Translations under genes and position numbers: made by a program | Source: Cohnella herbarum | GTDB lineage: Bacteria; Bacillota; Bacilli; Paenibacillales; Paenibacillaceae | Direction: 5' to 3' | DNA length: 64,000 bases | Assembly (NCBI RefSeq): GCF_012849095.1 | Contig: NZ_CP051680.1 | Coordinates: 5,642,001-5,706,000, forward strand | The notes under the pieces: model-generated | Seen by the model: the letters and a program-made list of their open reading frames with translations, nothing else | What the model was told of the DNA's origin: nothing | The model's database searches: none | Shown: positions 1 to 7,573 of the stretch, piece by piece | Position numbering within the stretch: the first letter of the stretch is position 1 | Layout of the letters: every line of letters starts with the position of its first letter

Positions 1-1
1 A

Positions 2-1126
2 TTAAATTTCGACGAACTATCGTTTTTTTTGGTTGGGAGACCTAACGGACAAGAACGTCCCGAAGATAAAAGATTACGGGAGGAAATACTTAAACATAAA
101 AAAGAAAGCGCGGATAAGCTAAAATCAGGAAATGTTAAAACGGATTTCATCACCGCTGACTCACCTATACCATTTGATATTAAAAAAATGTGGCATGATT
201 TTAACCGAGAAGTCTATGGTACTTTCTCAAAGGCAGGAGCAATAGAACAAAATAGAGATACTGAAGAGCTAGAAAATGAAGGCGATTTTAAAAATCTAAT
301 TCCTGCGAAGTTTAAGCCTTATTCTGTGAGTAGTGCGGCCCCATATAAATCAAAGAATGAAACTATGTATTCTTATGAGCAAAAAATTCATTCAAGATTA
401 AAAGATTCTAGATATAAATTTATGTTTAATCCTGACGAATACAATGATATAGATTCGAGTAAAGATTTGGATTCATTAATTCGTAACTGGATAGAACACG
501 ATGAGAGGCTATCCATACTAGATTTAAGTGGAGTGCCTTTTGAGTTAATTGATATTACAGTTGGAATTGTTACTAGATTAATATATGACAGCATGTACTG
601 GGGAAAAAACGAAAGTTATACAGGGCGAAACAGACCACTTCTTATGGTTTTTGAAGAGGCACATTCATATCTTCCTCGAAATGAGGGGAATAGTCATATT
701 TATGGCTATGCAAGAAAAGCGGTTGAAAAAATATTTAAAGAGGGTAGAAAATTTGGGTTAGGAGCGTTAGTTGTAACACAGAGACCATCAGAAATATCAG
801 AGACAATACTTGCGCAAGTTGGCACTTTTATAGCACTAAGACTAACAAATAGCTCAGACAAATCTACTGTAAAATCAGCAGCACCAAACAATATGACAAG
901 TTTAATTGATTTATTATCTTCATTAAGGAGAGGAGAAGCAATTATTGTAGGAGAGTCGATTGAAATCCCATCTCGTGTTCGTATTAAAGAATACACACCA
1001 AGACCGAGTAGCAATGATCCCGATTTATGTAATAAGTGGGGGCAGTCTTTCGCATCGAATGAAAATAATTATAAAGAAGTTATTACAGCAATGAGGGAAC
1101 AAAAACATATTATAAAGGGGAGTTAA
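2..1126 (+). CDS. HerA-like ATPase (DUF87/VirB4-type), 5'-truncated by the window edge
   Basis: The frame is open to the first base of the window, so only the C-terminal ~375 residues of a probably ~600-residue protein are visible; the N-terminal Walker A is outside. Seen: a Walker B-like LLMVFEEAHSYLP, then KFGLGALVVTQRPSEIS and the closing RRGEAIIVGESIEIPSRV, an order typical of HerA/FtsK-class hexameric DNA translocases. HerA ATPases work with nucleases (NurA) in DNA end resection, and in bacterial defence they pair with SIR2 or DUF4297 effectors. The KTSC and FRG-domain genes just downstream fit a defence locus better than DNA repair. The region is AT-rich compared with genes from 3.8 kb on, consistent with transfer. 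The partner effector, if any, would lie upstream and is not visible. Confidence 0.8.
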   Translation, partial: LNFDELSFFLVGRPNGQERPEDKRLREEILKHKKESADKLKSGNVKTDFITADSPIPFDIKKMWHDFNREVYGTFSKAGAIEQNRDTEELENEGDFKNLIPAKFKPYSVSSAAPYKSKNETMYSYEQKIHSRLKDSRYKFMFNPDEYNDIDSSKDLDSLIRNWIEHDERLSILDLSGVPFELIDITVGIVTRLIYDSMYWGKNESYTGRNRPLLMVFEEAHSYLPRNEGNSHIYGYARKAVEKIFKEGRKFGLGALVVTQRPSEISETILAQVGTFIALRLTNSSDKSTVKSAAPNNMTSLIDLLSSLRRGEAIIVGESIEIPSRVRIKEYTPRPSSNDPDLCNKWGQSFASNENNYKEVITAMREQKHIIKGS

Positions 1127-1128
1127 AA

Positions 1129-1344
1129 ATGGAGAGAGAGCCAGTAAATTCAAGTATGATTGTATCAATTGGCTATGATTACAATTCCGCAATTCTTGAA
1201 ATTGAGTTTAAGAGTAATCATCAGGTCTGGAACTACTATGATGTACCATCCTATGTATATGAACAAATTATTAGTTCTGAATCGTGTGGCAAGTACTTTT
1301 TGGCAAATGTTCGAGGTGGATATAGAGAGGGGAGAGTTGCTTAG
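1129..1344 (+). CDS. KTSC domain small protein
   Basis: A 71-residue protein covering essentially one KTSC domain: SSMIVSIGYD near the N-terminus, a central WNYYDVPSYVYEQ, and a conserved C-terminal end with SCGKYFLANVRGGY. KTSC is a short domain of unknown biochemical role, proposed to act in RNA metabolism and often found in phage or plasmid contexts. The ATG follows a GGGG-rich ribosome site and starts two bases after the HerA stop, so the two genes are almost certainly co-transcribed. Function here is unknown; association with the HerA locus suggests an accessory defence or regulatory role (inference). Confidence 0.75.
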   Translation: MEREPVNSSMIVSIGYDYNSAILEIEFKSNHQVWNYYDVPSYVYEQIISSESCGKYFLANVRGGYREGRVA

Positions 1345-1398
1345 TTTAATTGTAGCATTACAGCTTAAGTCAAATAGGTATTTAGAGGTGGGCTAAAT

Positions 1399-1629
1399 AT
1401 GAAAGTTTTAGCGGATGGTTCTTTATCAGCAGAAAACTGGTTGGATATACACGAAGAGTTATTTAGTTTTTTGCAATATTCCGGAAATGATAGGTATCGT
1501 TCCTGTTTTGCATACCGTGGGGTAGATGTTTCAAAATTTCATTTAGAGACTAGTCTAATGCGAATACAAAACACAAGTATGGAGTTCGCGGTTAATATAA
1601 CAACAAAAATGTATCTAATAACACCATAA
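1399..1629 (+). pseudogene. Truncated FRG-domain protein (N-terminal fragment)
   Basis: The first ~50 residues match the start of an FRG domain: a LSAENWLDIHEELFSFL helix followed by the signature FAYRGVDVSKFHLETSLMR, which contains the F-x-RG core that names the family. Full FRG proteins run on for 200 or more residues with further conserved helices; here the reading frame continues only ~25 residues of unrelated sequence before stopping. The similarity ends near base 1560, so a deletion or rearrangement junction probably lies there. FRG proteins are common in defence islands. The gene follows the KTSC gene in the same direction and likely belonged to the same operon. Confidence 0.6.
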
Positions 1630-1695
1630 AATTATTGTAAAACGATAAATATATGTTAAGATGAAACTAATTCATTATAAGTGAGGGGCTTTCTT

Positions 1696-2178
1696 ATGAA
1701 ACGAGGTACAACATTCTTTTTGAAGGTAGTTATTTTGCTGCTTGGAATTGCGGTTCTTGCTTTGTGCGTCTTTTTGGTGCCTGAGATCGCGAATTACGCA
1801 GTGGAATTGTATCCGGATAGGGCGTATTTGAAATCTCTTATATACATCGAGTTGTATGCATCGGCAATTCCTTTTTACATTGCTCTGTATCAAGCGCTTC
1901 AACTTCTAAGCTACATCGACAAGAACAAAGCGTTCTCGGAATTATCCGTTCGGGCTCTAAAGAACATCAAAAAATGCGCGATCGCAATCAGCGGTTTGTA
2001 TGCGTTAGGCATGCCGCTCTTCTATCTCGTGGCGGATAAAGACGATGCCCCGGGGATCATCGTAATCGGTATGGTTGTGATTTTTGCCTCGATGGTCATT
2101 GCCGTTTTTGCCGCCGTTCTTCAGAAGCTATTAAAAGAAGCTATCGATATCAAATCGGAAAATGACTTGACGGTCTGA
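1696..2178 (+). CDS. DUF2975 family four-helix membrane protein
   Basis: 160 residues with four predicted membrane segments (about 7-27, 46-68, 95-115 and 124-146) and the DUF2975 pattern in which a cytosolic FSELSVRALKNIKK stretch sits between helices 2 and 3. I chose the ATG at 1696 because GAGGGGC lies 7-8 bases before it; a GTG at 1681 has no ribosome site. The next gene, a small XRE regulator, starts 10 bases after the stop. DUF2975 next to a YozG-like regulator is a common Firmicute pair. Function unknown; an inner-membrane partner or sensor for the regulator is a reasonable guess. Confidence 0.8.
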   Translation: MKRGTTFFLKVVILLLGIAVLALCVFLVPEIANYAVELYPDRAYLKSLIYIELYASAIPFYIALYQALQLLSYIDKNKAFSELSVRALKNIKKCAIAISGLYALGMPLFYLVADKDDAPGIIVIGMVVIFASMVIAVFAAVLQKLLKEAIDIKSENDLTV

Positions 2179-2188
2179 GGTGACTATT

Positions 2189-2407
2189 ATGGCGATCATA
2201 ATCAATGTTGACGTAATGCTGGCTAAACGGAAAATGAGCGTAACGGAGCTTTCGGAGAGGGTCGGAATAACGATGGCTAACCTTTCCATACTGAAGAACG
2301 GGAAGGCAAAAGCGATTCGATTATCAACATTAGAGGCAATCTGTAAGCATTTAGAATGTCAGCCGGGAGATATTCTAGAATACAAAAGCGATGAAACCCA
2401 AGCATAG
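2189..2407 (+). CDS. Small XRE/Cro-type HTH regulator (YozG-like)
   Basis: A 72-residue protein that is almost entirely one helix-turn-helix domain: MSVTELSERVGITMANLSIL forms the two DNA-recognition helices, followed by KAIRLSTLEAICKHL and the typical ending CQPGDILEY. This matches the YozG class of minimal XRE regulators. The ATG at 2189 is preceded by GAGGTG at a spacing of about six; an in-frame GTG at 2180 overlaps that site and is unlikely. It is translationally close to the DUF2975 gene and probably regulates this small membrane-protein operon. Confidence 0.85.
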   Translation: MAIIINVDVMLAKRKMSVTELSERVGITMANLSILKNGKAKAIRLSTLEAICKHLECQPGDILEYKSDETQA

Positions 2408-2418
2408 GGGAGATAACG

Positions 2419-3663
2419 ATGAATAATAACAATCTCATTACCGAGAACATGGATAATCCCCGCGAGCTGGAGAGAATGTTTAGAACGCAACCCGAAGTCT
2501 TCAAGAAGTCATTCTCCTACGCTTGGGAACAAAACCCCGATTCGCAGGTTCTTGCCGTTTGGCAGGAAAGACTTCATTTCAAGGAGACGGAAAATACGGA
2601 AAAGAGTTCTTTGCTCTGGAAGAACTTCTTATTCATGGGGATTTTAGCGATCTTGGCCGGGATTAGCACGAGGCTCCTTTTTCATTTTACAGAACAGGAA
2701 GCGATAGCCCCCATTAACCTTGTCTTCGGCATACTTCCCTTTATGGCTATCTATTTTGTATACAATAACCCTTCCAATAGAAAAGTGATCTACACCCTTT
2801 CATCGTTATTCTTGATCTCCGGAATTTATCTGAATGTACTCCCGCTAGAGAATAAAGACAGCATTATCATGGCTTATCTTCACCTTCCCGTTTTCCTCTG
2901 GGTAGTCATGGGGCTAGCGTTTACTGGAAATCAACACGGCAAAGGCAGCGCAAGATTAGCCTATCTTAAATTTAACGGGGAATTTACCATCCTATACGCT
3001 TGTATGGCCATAAGCGGAATGGTGCTAACCGTAATTACCATGCAGTTATTTAGATTCATCGGTACGAACATATCGGAATTCTATTTTAGCAACGTCGTTT
3101 TATTCGGTGCTGCCGCCCTGTCGATCGTAGCTGCCTATTTGGTAACAAGGGACATTAAGCTTGCCAAGAATATAGCGCCATACATCGCGAAGATTTTCAG
3201 TCCGCTTGTACTGGCAACCCTATTGGTCTACTTTATAGCGGTGATTTGGATCGGAAAAAGTCCCTTCTTGGACCGCGATTTCCTACTCGTTTTCAACGGA
3301 GTGCTCCTTAGCGTACTGGCCGTCACCATCTTCTCCATTACCGAACGCGGCACGGGCGAGAAAAAGAACGTTTCCGATTATATCAATTTTGCCCTCATCG
3401 CCCTTGCTCTTATGATTGACGCCGTAGCTTTATCGGCCATCATGTTCAGGGTTTCTTCTTATGGGATTACGCCCAACAGACTTGCTGTCTTAGGCGTAAA
3501 TCTGTTGATCTTTGCCAATCTCGTTTGGATTATATTTTCCTATGTGCGTTTTCTAGGAAACAAAACCGGACCGTTAGCCATTCAAGAGGCCGTTACGAAG
3601 TATTTGCCGGTCTACGGACTGTGGGCCGCTTTCGTTACCTTTATTTTCCCTTTGATTTTCTAA
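2419..3663 (+). CDS. DUF4153-like polytopic membrane protein
   Basis: 414 residues with a ~60-residue cytosolic N-terminus (AWEQNPDSQVLAVWQERLHF) and about ten hydrophobic segments to the C-terminus. Segments such as FSPLVLATLLVYFIAVIW and a following SITERG loop resemble DUF4153 proteins. The ATG has a GGGGAGA ribosome site and lies 11 bases after the XRE stop, so it closes the DUF2975/XRE operon; a terminator-like hairpin follows. No enzymatic motif is visible. Family assignment rests on pattern recognition and is moderate. Confidence 0.6.
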   Translation: MNNNNLITENMDNPRELERMFRTQPEVFKKSFSYAWEQNPDSQVLAVWQERLHFKETENTEKSSLLWKNFLFMGILAILAGISTRLLFHFTEQEAIAPINLVFGILPFMAIYFVYNNPSNRKVIYTLSSLFLISGIYLNVLPLENKDSIIMAYLHLPVFLWVVMGLAFTGNQHGKGSARLAYLKFNGEFTILYACMAISGMVLTVITMQLFRFIGTNISEFYFSNVVLFGAAALSIVAAYLVTRDIKLAKNIAPYIAKIFSPLVLATLLVYFIAVIWIGKSPFLDRDFLLVFNGVLLSVLAVTIFSITERGTGEKKNVSDYINFALIALALMIDAVALSAIMFRVSSYGITPNRLAVLGVNLLIFANLVWIIFSYVRFLGNKTGPLAIQEAVTKYLPVYGLWAAFVTFIFPLIF

Positions 3664-3739
3664 TGTAAAGGTGTAGTTGACTATGTCAACACGGAGGAAC
3701 AACGCGACAGCGCCTAGAATTCCATAAGTATAAAGATAA

Positions 3740-3770
3740 AGCCGAGGCTGTGAAAGCCAGGCTTTTTTTA
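3740..3770 (+). terminator. Rho-independent terminator after the DUF4153 gene
   Basis: The stem AGCC-GA-GGCT pairs with AGCC-A-GGCT around a short GTGAA loop and is followed by seven T. It separates the membrane-protein operon from the sigma-factor operon. Confidence 0.7.
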
Positions 3771-3838
3771 CGTACCGTTGAAAAAAAAGGGAACTTTGCG
3801 TCGTCGCGCTCGTTGTTTGGTCAGAGGAGGTTGCCGGA

Positions 3839-4402
3839 GTGGATTACGAGTATATCAAGCAAATGAACGAAGGGATCGACCGCAACGCCTTGCTCGACGA
3901 ACTGATGATGACGTACGGCAAGGATGTGTGGAACTACGCGTTCTTCTTGACGCGTCGCCGGGAACTGGCCGAGGATATCGCCCAGGAAACGTTCATAAAA
4001 GCCTACCACGCGATTTATTCGTTCCGAAGCGGGACGACGATGAAGGCGTGGCTACTCACGATCGCTCGCAACACGGCGAGGGACTACTTCAAATCCGCGT
4101 GGTTTCGCCGCGTCCAACTGGTCTGGGAGGAGTACGAGACGAGCGTGTTCGAGCCTTCCGCGGAGACGCAATGGTTCGTGTCGCTCGAGCAACGCGAAGT
4201 GTGGAATGCCGTGCTGAGCTTGCCGCAGAAGCTGCGGGAGGCACTGCTGCTGTACGCGCATCACCATCTTACGCTGAAAGAGATCGCGGAATTGTTGCAG
4301 ATTAGCGAAGGGACGGTTAAGTCGCGCATTTTCCGCGCGCGGGCCGCTATTAGCCGCAAGCTGGGCAAGCCTGCGGCTTTCGAAGGAGGAAAGCGTCCAT
4401 GA
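3839..4402 (+). CDS. ECF-type sigma-70 family sigma factor
   Basis: 187 residues with the two ECF domains. Region 2 is at about residues 15-80 (DELMMTYGKDVWNYAFFLTR, then LAEDIAQETFIKAYHAI). Region 4 is at about 118-175 (LPQKLREALLLYAHHHLTLK, then EIAELLQISEGTVKSRIFRA). It redirects RNA polymerase to a dedicated promoter set. The start is GTG, supported by AGAGGAGG eight bases upstream. Its stop overlaps the next start by four bases, so it is translationally coupled to a membrane protein with an anti-sigma-like N-terminus. The sigma factor is probably held inactive by that protein and released by an extracytoplasmic cue. Confidence 0.92.
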   Translation: MDYEYIKQMNEGIDRNALLDELMMTYGKDVWNYAFFLTRRRELAEDIAQETFIKAYHAIYSFRSGTTMKAWLLTIARNTARDYFKSAWFRRVQLVWEEYETSVFEPSAETQWFVSLEQREVWNAVLSLPQKLREALLLYAHHHLTLKEIAELLQISEGTVKSRIFRARAAISRKLGKPAAFEGGKRP

Positions 4403-5907
4403 ATGATTCCGAATGGGAGAAGCACCTCGAAGAGCTTCCGCTCGGCAGCGGCGGTTTCTCCCCGAAGTCCATGAAGCAAATCAAGGAGAGGATACGATTG
4501 AACGGCAAACGCAGAAGCCCCATCCGAGGCATAACGATCGCGGCGGGTTGCACGCTGATGGCGGCCGTCGTCTGGGCGGTCGGGGATTACCGCCAGGCGC
4601 TCTTTCCGAGCTCGGGGGCGGCGGAAACTGACGAGCAAGAGTTTCGGCTGAGCGTGCAGTATGGGGACAAAACGAGCTTTATGGCGCGGTTTGGCGCGAC
4701 GTATATGCTCGATCACCCGAAAGCGTCGTTCGAGGTCGCCGTACCGAGCGAGGAGTACGGAAAGAAGCAAGACTTGGCCTCCTACAAGAAATGGGTGAGC
4801 GAATCCAATGCGGACGTTCTCCGAGTTCCGCTCGCTTTCGTCGACGACCTCGCCGCGGACGGGGTGATCGTTCCGCTTGACGATCTGATTAAACAGGAAA
4901 AGCTGGATCTCAAAGTGCTCTATCCGTCCGCGGTCGATCTGGTCAAGGAAGCGGGCAACGGGCGGATGTACGGCATCATCGATGATCTCGATATGAATAT
5001 GCTGATCTACAACCGGTCGCTGTTCCAGAGCAAAGGCGTACCGCTCCCGGAGAAAGGTGCGACGTGGGACGACATTGTCCGCTTAGCCGCGCGGTTCGAA
5101 GGCGCGCGCGACCAGGGCAAGCCGGCGTATGGCTTCTCGTATGGATCTGCTCCGGATCCGTTTCGAATGATCTTTGACATTGGGCAGTCGCAGGGATTGT
5201 CGATCGTGGATGCGAAGGGTCAACCGCAAGTAAACAGCGACTCCTGGAAGGTCATCTGGAGCCAAGTATCGGAAGGCATTCGCAAAGGTTGGATCAGTGA
5301 TGAATCGCCGGATAATTCCGAAGAGTCCGACCCGTTAAAGGCGGCGATAGACGGCAATCCGTTCTATAACGGCCGCTCCGCGATGACGTTGCAGCCGTAC
5401 CTTTCGTGGTACGTCATGAACGAAGCGATCCAGCAAGGCTTGTTACAGGACGAATGGGATGCGATTCCGTTGAGCGCGCCTACCACGCCGGGCAAGATTA
5501 GCTCGCTGACCGACTGCACGGTCTATGCCATTAACGCGAAGTCTGCCAACCAACCGCAGGCGATGAAATTCATCCATTATCTTGCAAGCCAGGATCGTTC
5601 GACTAAGGCTGTCGAGACGGGCGGGCCGCAAATGCTACTCGCGGCGGTGCCGGGCGTGAAGTTAGGGGAAAGTTCTCCAATCGGTCGCTATTACGAGTCC
5701 GAGCTGGACGTGTCCGCCGTGCTGCGGCAAGCAGAGCGTAGTCAACTGCCCGCGTATGGCCGCGTGATGAGCGTGCTGTCGGCGAAAGCGAACGCTGCGA
5801 TTCGGGACATTGCGGGCGGACAGTCGACGGTCGACGAAGCGTTGGCGCGGCTGCAAGCGGATGCGGAACAGGCTGCGACCGTCGGGGTCTCGGAGGCGAG
5901 CCGATGA
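4399..5907 (+). CDS. Anti-sigma-like membrane protein fused to an extracellular solute-binding domain
   Basis: 502 residues in three parts. Residues 1-40 are a short cytosolic segment (EWEKHLEELPLGSGGFSP) resembling the N-terminus of Firmicute anti-sigma factors. Residues ~44-62 are one membrane helix (ITIAAGCTLMAAVVWAVG). Residues ~80-490 are a family 1 type extracellular solute-binding fold, with landmarks MNMLIYNRSLFQSKGVPLPE, TWDDIVRLA and a C-terminal helical ending. There is no lipobox or cleavable signal, so the binding domain should stay tethered outside the cell. Four-base overlaps with the sigma gene and with the next binding-protein gene indicate one operon. Inferred role: a receptor that senses a sugar or peptide ligand and controls the sigma factor. 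Confidence 0.75.
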   Translation: MNDSEWEKHLEELPLGSGGFSPKSMKQIKERIRLNGKRRSPIRGITIAAGCTLMAAVVWAVGDYRQALFPSSGAAETDEQEFRLSVQYGDKTSFMARFGATYMLDHPKASFEVAVPSEEYGKKQDLASYKKWVSESNADVLRVPLAFVDDLAADGVIVPLDDLIKQEKLDLKVLYPSAVDLVKEAGNGRMYGIIDDLDMNMLIYNRSLFQSKGVPLPEKGATWDDIVRLAARFEGARDQGKPAYGFSYGSAPDPFRMIFDIGQSQGLSIVDAKGQPQVNSDSWKVIWSQVSEGIRKGWISDESPDNSEESDPLKAAIDGNPFYNGRSAMTLQPYLSWYVMNEAIQQGLLQDEWDAIPLSAPTTPGKISSLTDCTVYAINAKSANQPQAMKFIHYLASQDRSTKAVETGGPQMLLAAVPGVKLGESSPIGRYYESELDVSAVLRQAERSQLPAYGRVMSVLSAKANAAIRDIAGGQSTVDEALARLQADAEQAATVGVSEASR

Positions 5908-7238
5908 GGGCGGCTGTCTTACGAGCGCGAGGGCGCTTCCTTGCCATGGTGCTGGCGGTTTGCATGCTCGCGGCGTCTAGCGGTTGCACCGGAAAGTCTA
6001 AACCTCCGGTAGAGCCAACCGAGCTGACGATCGCGTGCATCAACCAGATGACCTTCGATGCATTCCACCGCAGCGCCTTACAGTCCGTTTATCCGAATAC
6101 GACATTCAAGATCGTACCGATGGACGATCCGATTTATTACAACCCAAATCTCGATATCCGAATCGCACTCAATAAAATGTTCGAGACGAAGAAGCCGGAC
6201 CTCGTCATCCTGTATGTCCCGCAATACAGATACGCCGCGGATGCGGGATTGCTACGCGACCTCGAGAGCATGGCGTCGATGAACAAGTTCGACCTTGGCA
6301 CGCTGTACGAGGGGATGCTCGACAGGGTACGGAACAATGAGGAAGGCAAGCTGTATGGGCTTTCGCCTACCTTTTACTCCTCTGCGGTCTATTACAATAA
6401 AACGCTGTTCCAAAGCTATGGCGTGCCGCTGCCGGATCAGGATATGACTTGGGACGAGATCCTGCGGCTTGCAGGGTTGTTCGTAAATCAGCCAGGGGGC
6501 GAGGACGGCGTCAGAGGCCTCAGCATGACCTCGTTGACCAAACCGTTCGATCTCATGACCCGAATCGCCCGGACCGAAGGGATTGAGATGTACGACAAAG
6601 CCGCCAACCGCCTCACATTCGACAGCGAAGCGTGGCATGCCCTTATCTCTAAGGTCATAGCCGCCTATGAGCACGGTACATTCAATGCCGAACCCTACAA
6701 GGCAAAGGGCAACATTGTAAGTCAGGACGAGATGCGTCAGCGCGACCTGTTCGCTCAAGGCAAGGCGGCGCTTACGATCGAAAGCGAGTTTTATGTGACG
6801 CAGCTGAAGCGGCAGTACGTAAAGTTCGATTGGGGCCTGCTGCCTGGACCGGTCCAATCGCGGGACCGGAGCCGGGGCGGGGATATTTCGACGGACTCCA
6901 TCTATGCGATTCCGGCAAAGTCGGGTCATCCCAAGGAAGCTTGGAAGCTCATCGAGGCAGTCATGTCGGAGAAAATGAGCAGCATCTATGCAGAAAGGGA
7001 ATTCGGCCTGCCCGTTCAGGTAAACGGTAGAATGGCGAAAGATCCGATGTACGAGGTATTCTACCGGCTGCGGCCGGTACCGCAGCAGGCGGAGTACTCG
7101 CTTGGCGTCAACGAGAAAAACGAACTGTTGCAGATCATCGACGACGAGACCGACGCGGCGATCGCGGGCCGCAGATCGGTCGACGACGCCGTCGCGGCAA
7201 TTCAGGAAGCAGGCTCGCGGCTGCTGCCGGATCGCTAA
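5904..7238 (+). CDS. Extracellular solute-binding lipoprotein paralogous to the anti-sigma ectodomain
   Basis: 444 residues with a lipoprotein signal peptide: a hydrophobic stretch around FLAMVLAVCMLAASSGC, the last Cys being the lipobox residue. The mature protein has the family 1 binding-protein landmarks YYNKTLFQSYGVPLPD and TWDEILRLAG, clearly parallel to the preceding protein (YNRSLFQSKGVPLPE, TWDDIVRLA). No ABC permease or ATPase gene is nearby, so a purely transport role is doubtful. A free lipoprotein next to a tethered paralogue could present or compete for the ligand sensed by the anti-sigma protein (inference). It overlaps the upstream gene by four bases; a strong terminator follows. 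Confidence 0.85.
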   Translation: MRAAVLRARGRFLAMVLAVCMLAASSGCTGKSKPPVEPTELTIACINQMTFDAFHRSALQSVYPNTTFKIVPMDDPIYYNPNLDIRIALNKMFETKKPDLVILYVPQYRYAADAGLLRDLESMASMNKFDLGTLYEGMLDRVRNNEEGKLYGLSPTFYSSAVYYNKTLFQSYGVPLPDQDMTWDEILRLAGLFVNQPGGEDGVRGLSMTSLTKPFDLMTRIARTEGIEMYDKAANRLTFDSEAWHALISKVIAAYEHGTFNAEPYKAKGNIVSQDEMRQRDLFAQGKAALTIESEFYVTQLKRQYVKFDWGLLPGPVQSRDRSRGGDISTDSIYAIPAKSGHPKEAWKLIEAVMSEKMSSIYAEREFGLPVQVNGRMAKDPMYEVFYRLRPVPQQAEYSLGVNEKNELLQIIDDETDAAIAGRRSVDDAVAAIQEAGSRLLPDR

Positions 7239-7293
7239 AGACAGAAATAGAGAGGAACAGGTTTGAGGACTGCAACAGGCTGTCGTTGAGCGG

Positions 7294-7331
7294 AAAAGCG
7301 CGCCATCCCCCGTCGGATGAGCGCGCTTTTT
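7294..7331 (+). terminator. Rho-independent terminator of the sigma operon
   Basis: AAAAGCGCGC pairs with GCGCGCTTTT across an 17-base loop and ends in a T run. The remaining ~240 bases to the next gene hold a promoter region for the SLH protein but no other gene that I can see. Confidence 0.85.
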
Positions 7332-7573
7332 GTTTGTATTTTCAGGATTGCTCCGCTTGATGTTAGATGCCGATAAGTCCATAGGACGCCAAAGGCGTTT
7401 TTGCTTGGTTAATCGCGTTATTGCGTCATCTTTTTTGATCTTCGCCCGATCGTTGGCATTCTTTGTGACATAATTCGACAATTTTTTCAATATTTTTTTG
7501 CTATAGTAGTTCTATCGTACATAAATCTATTTGCCTATGTATGAATTCATCGGACCGGGGAGCGTCGTGGAAT

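Noticed and set aside
6252..7490. A 412-codon minus-strand open frame under the binding lipoprotein gene
   Set aside because: It is a shadow of a well-supported plus-strand gene and has the Arg/Leu-rich composition typical of antisense frames.
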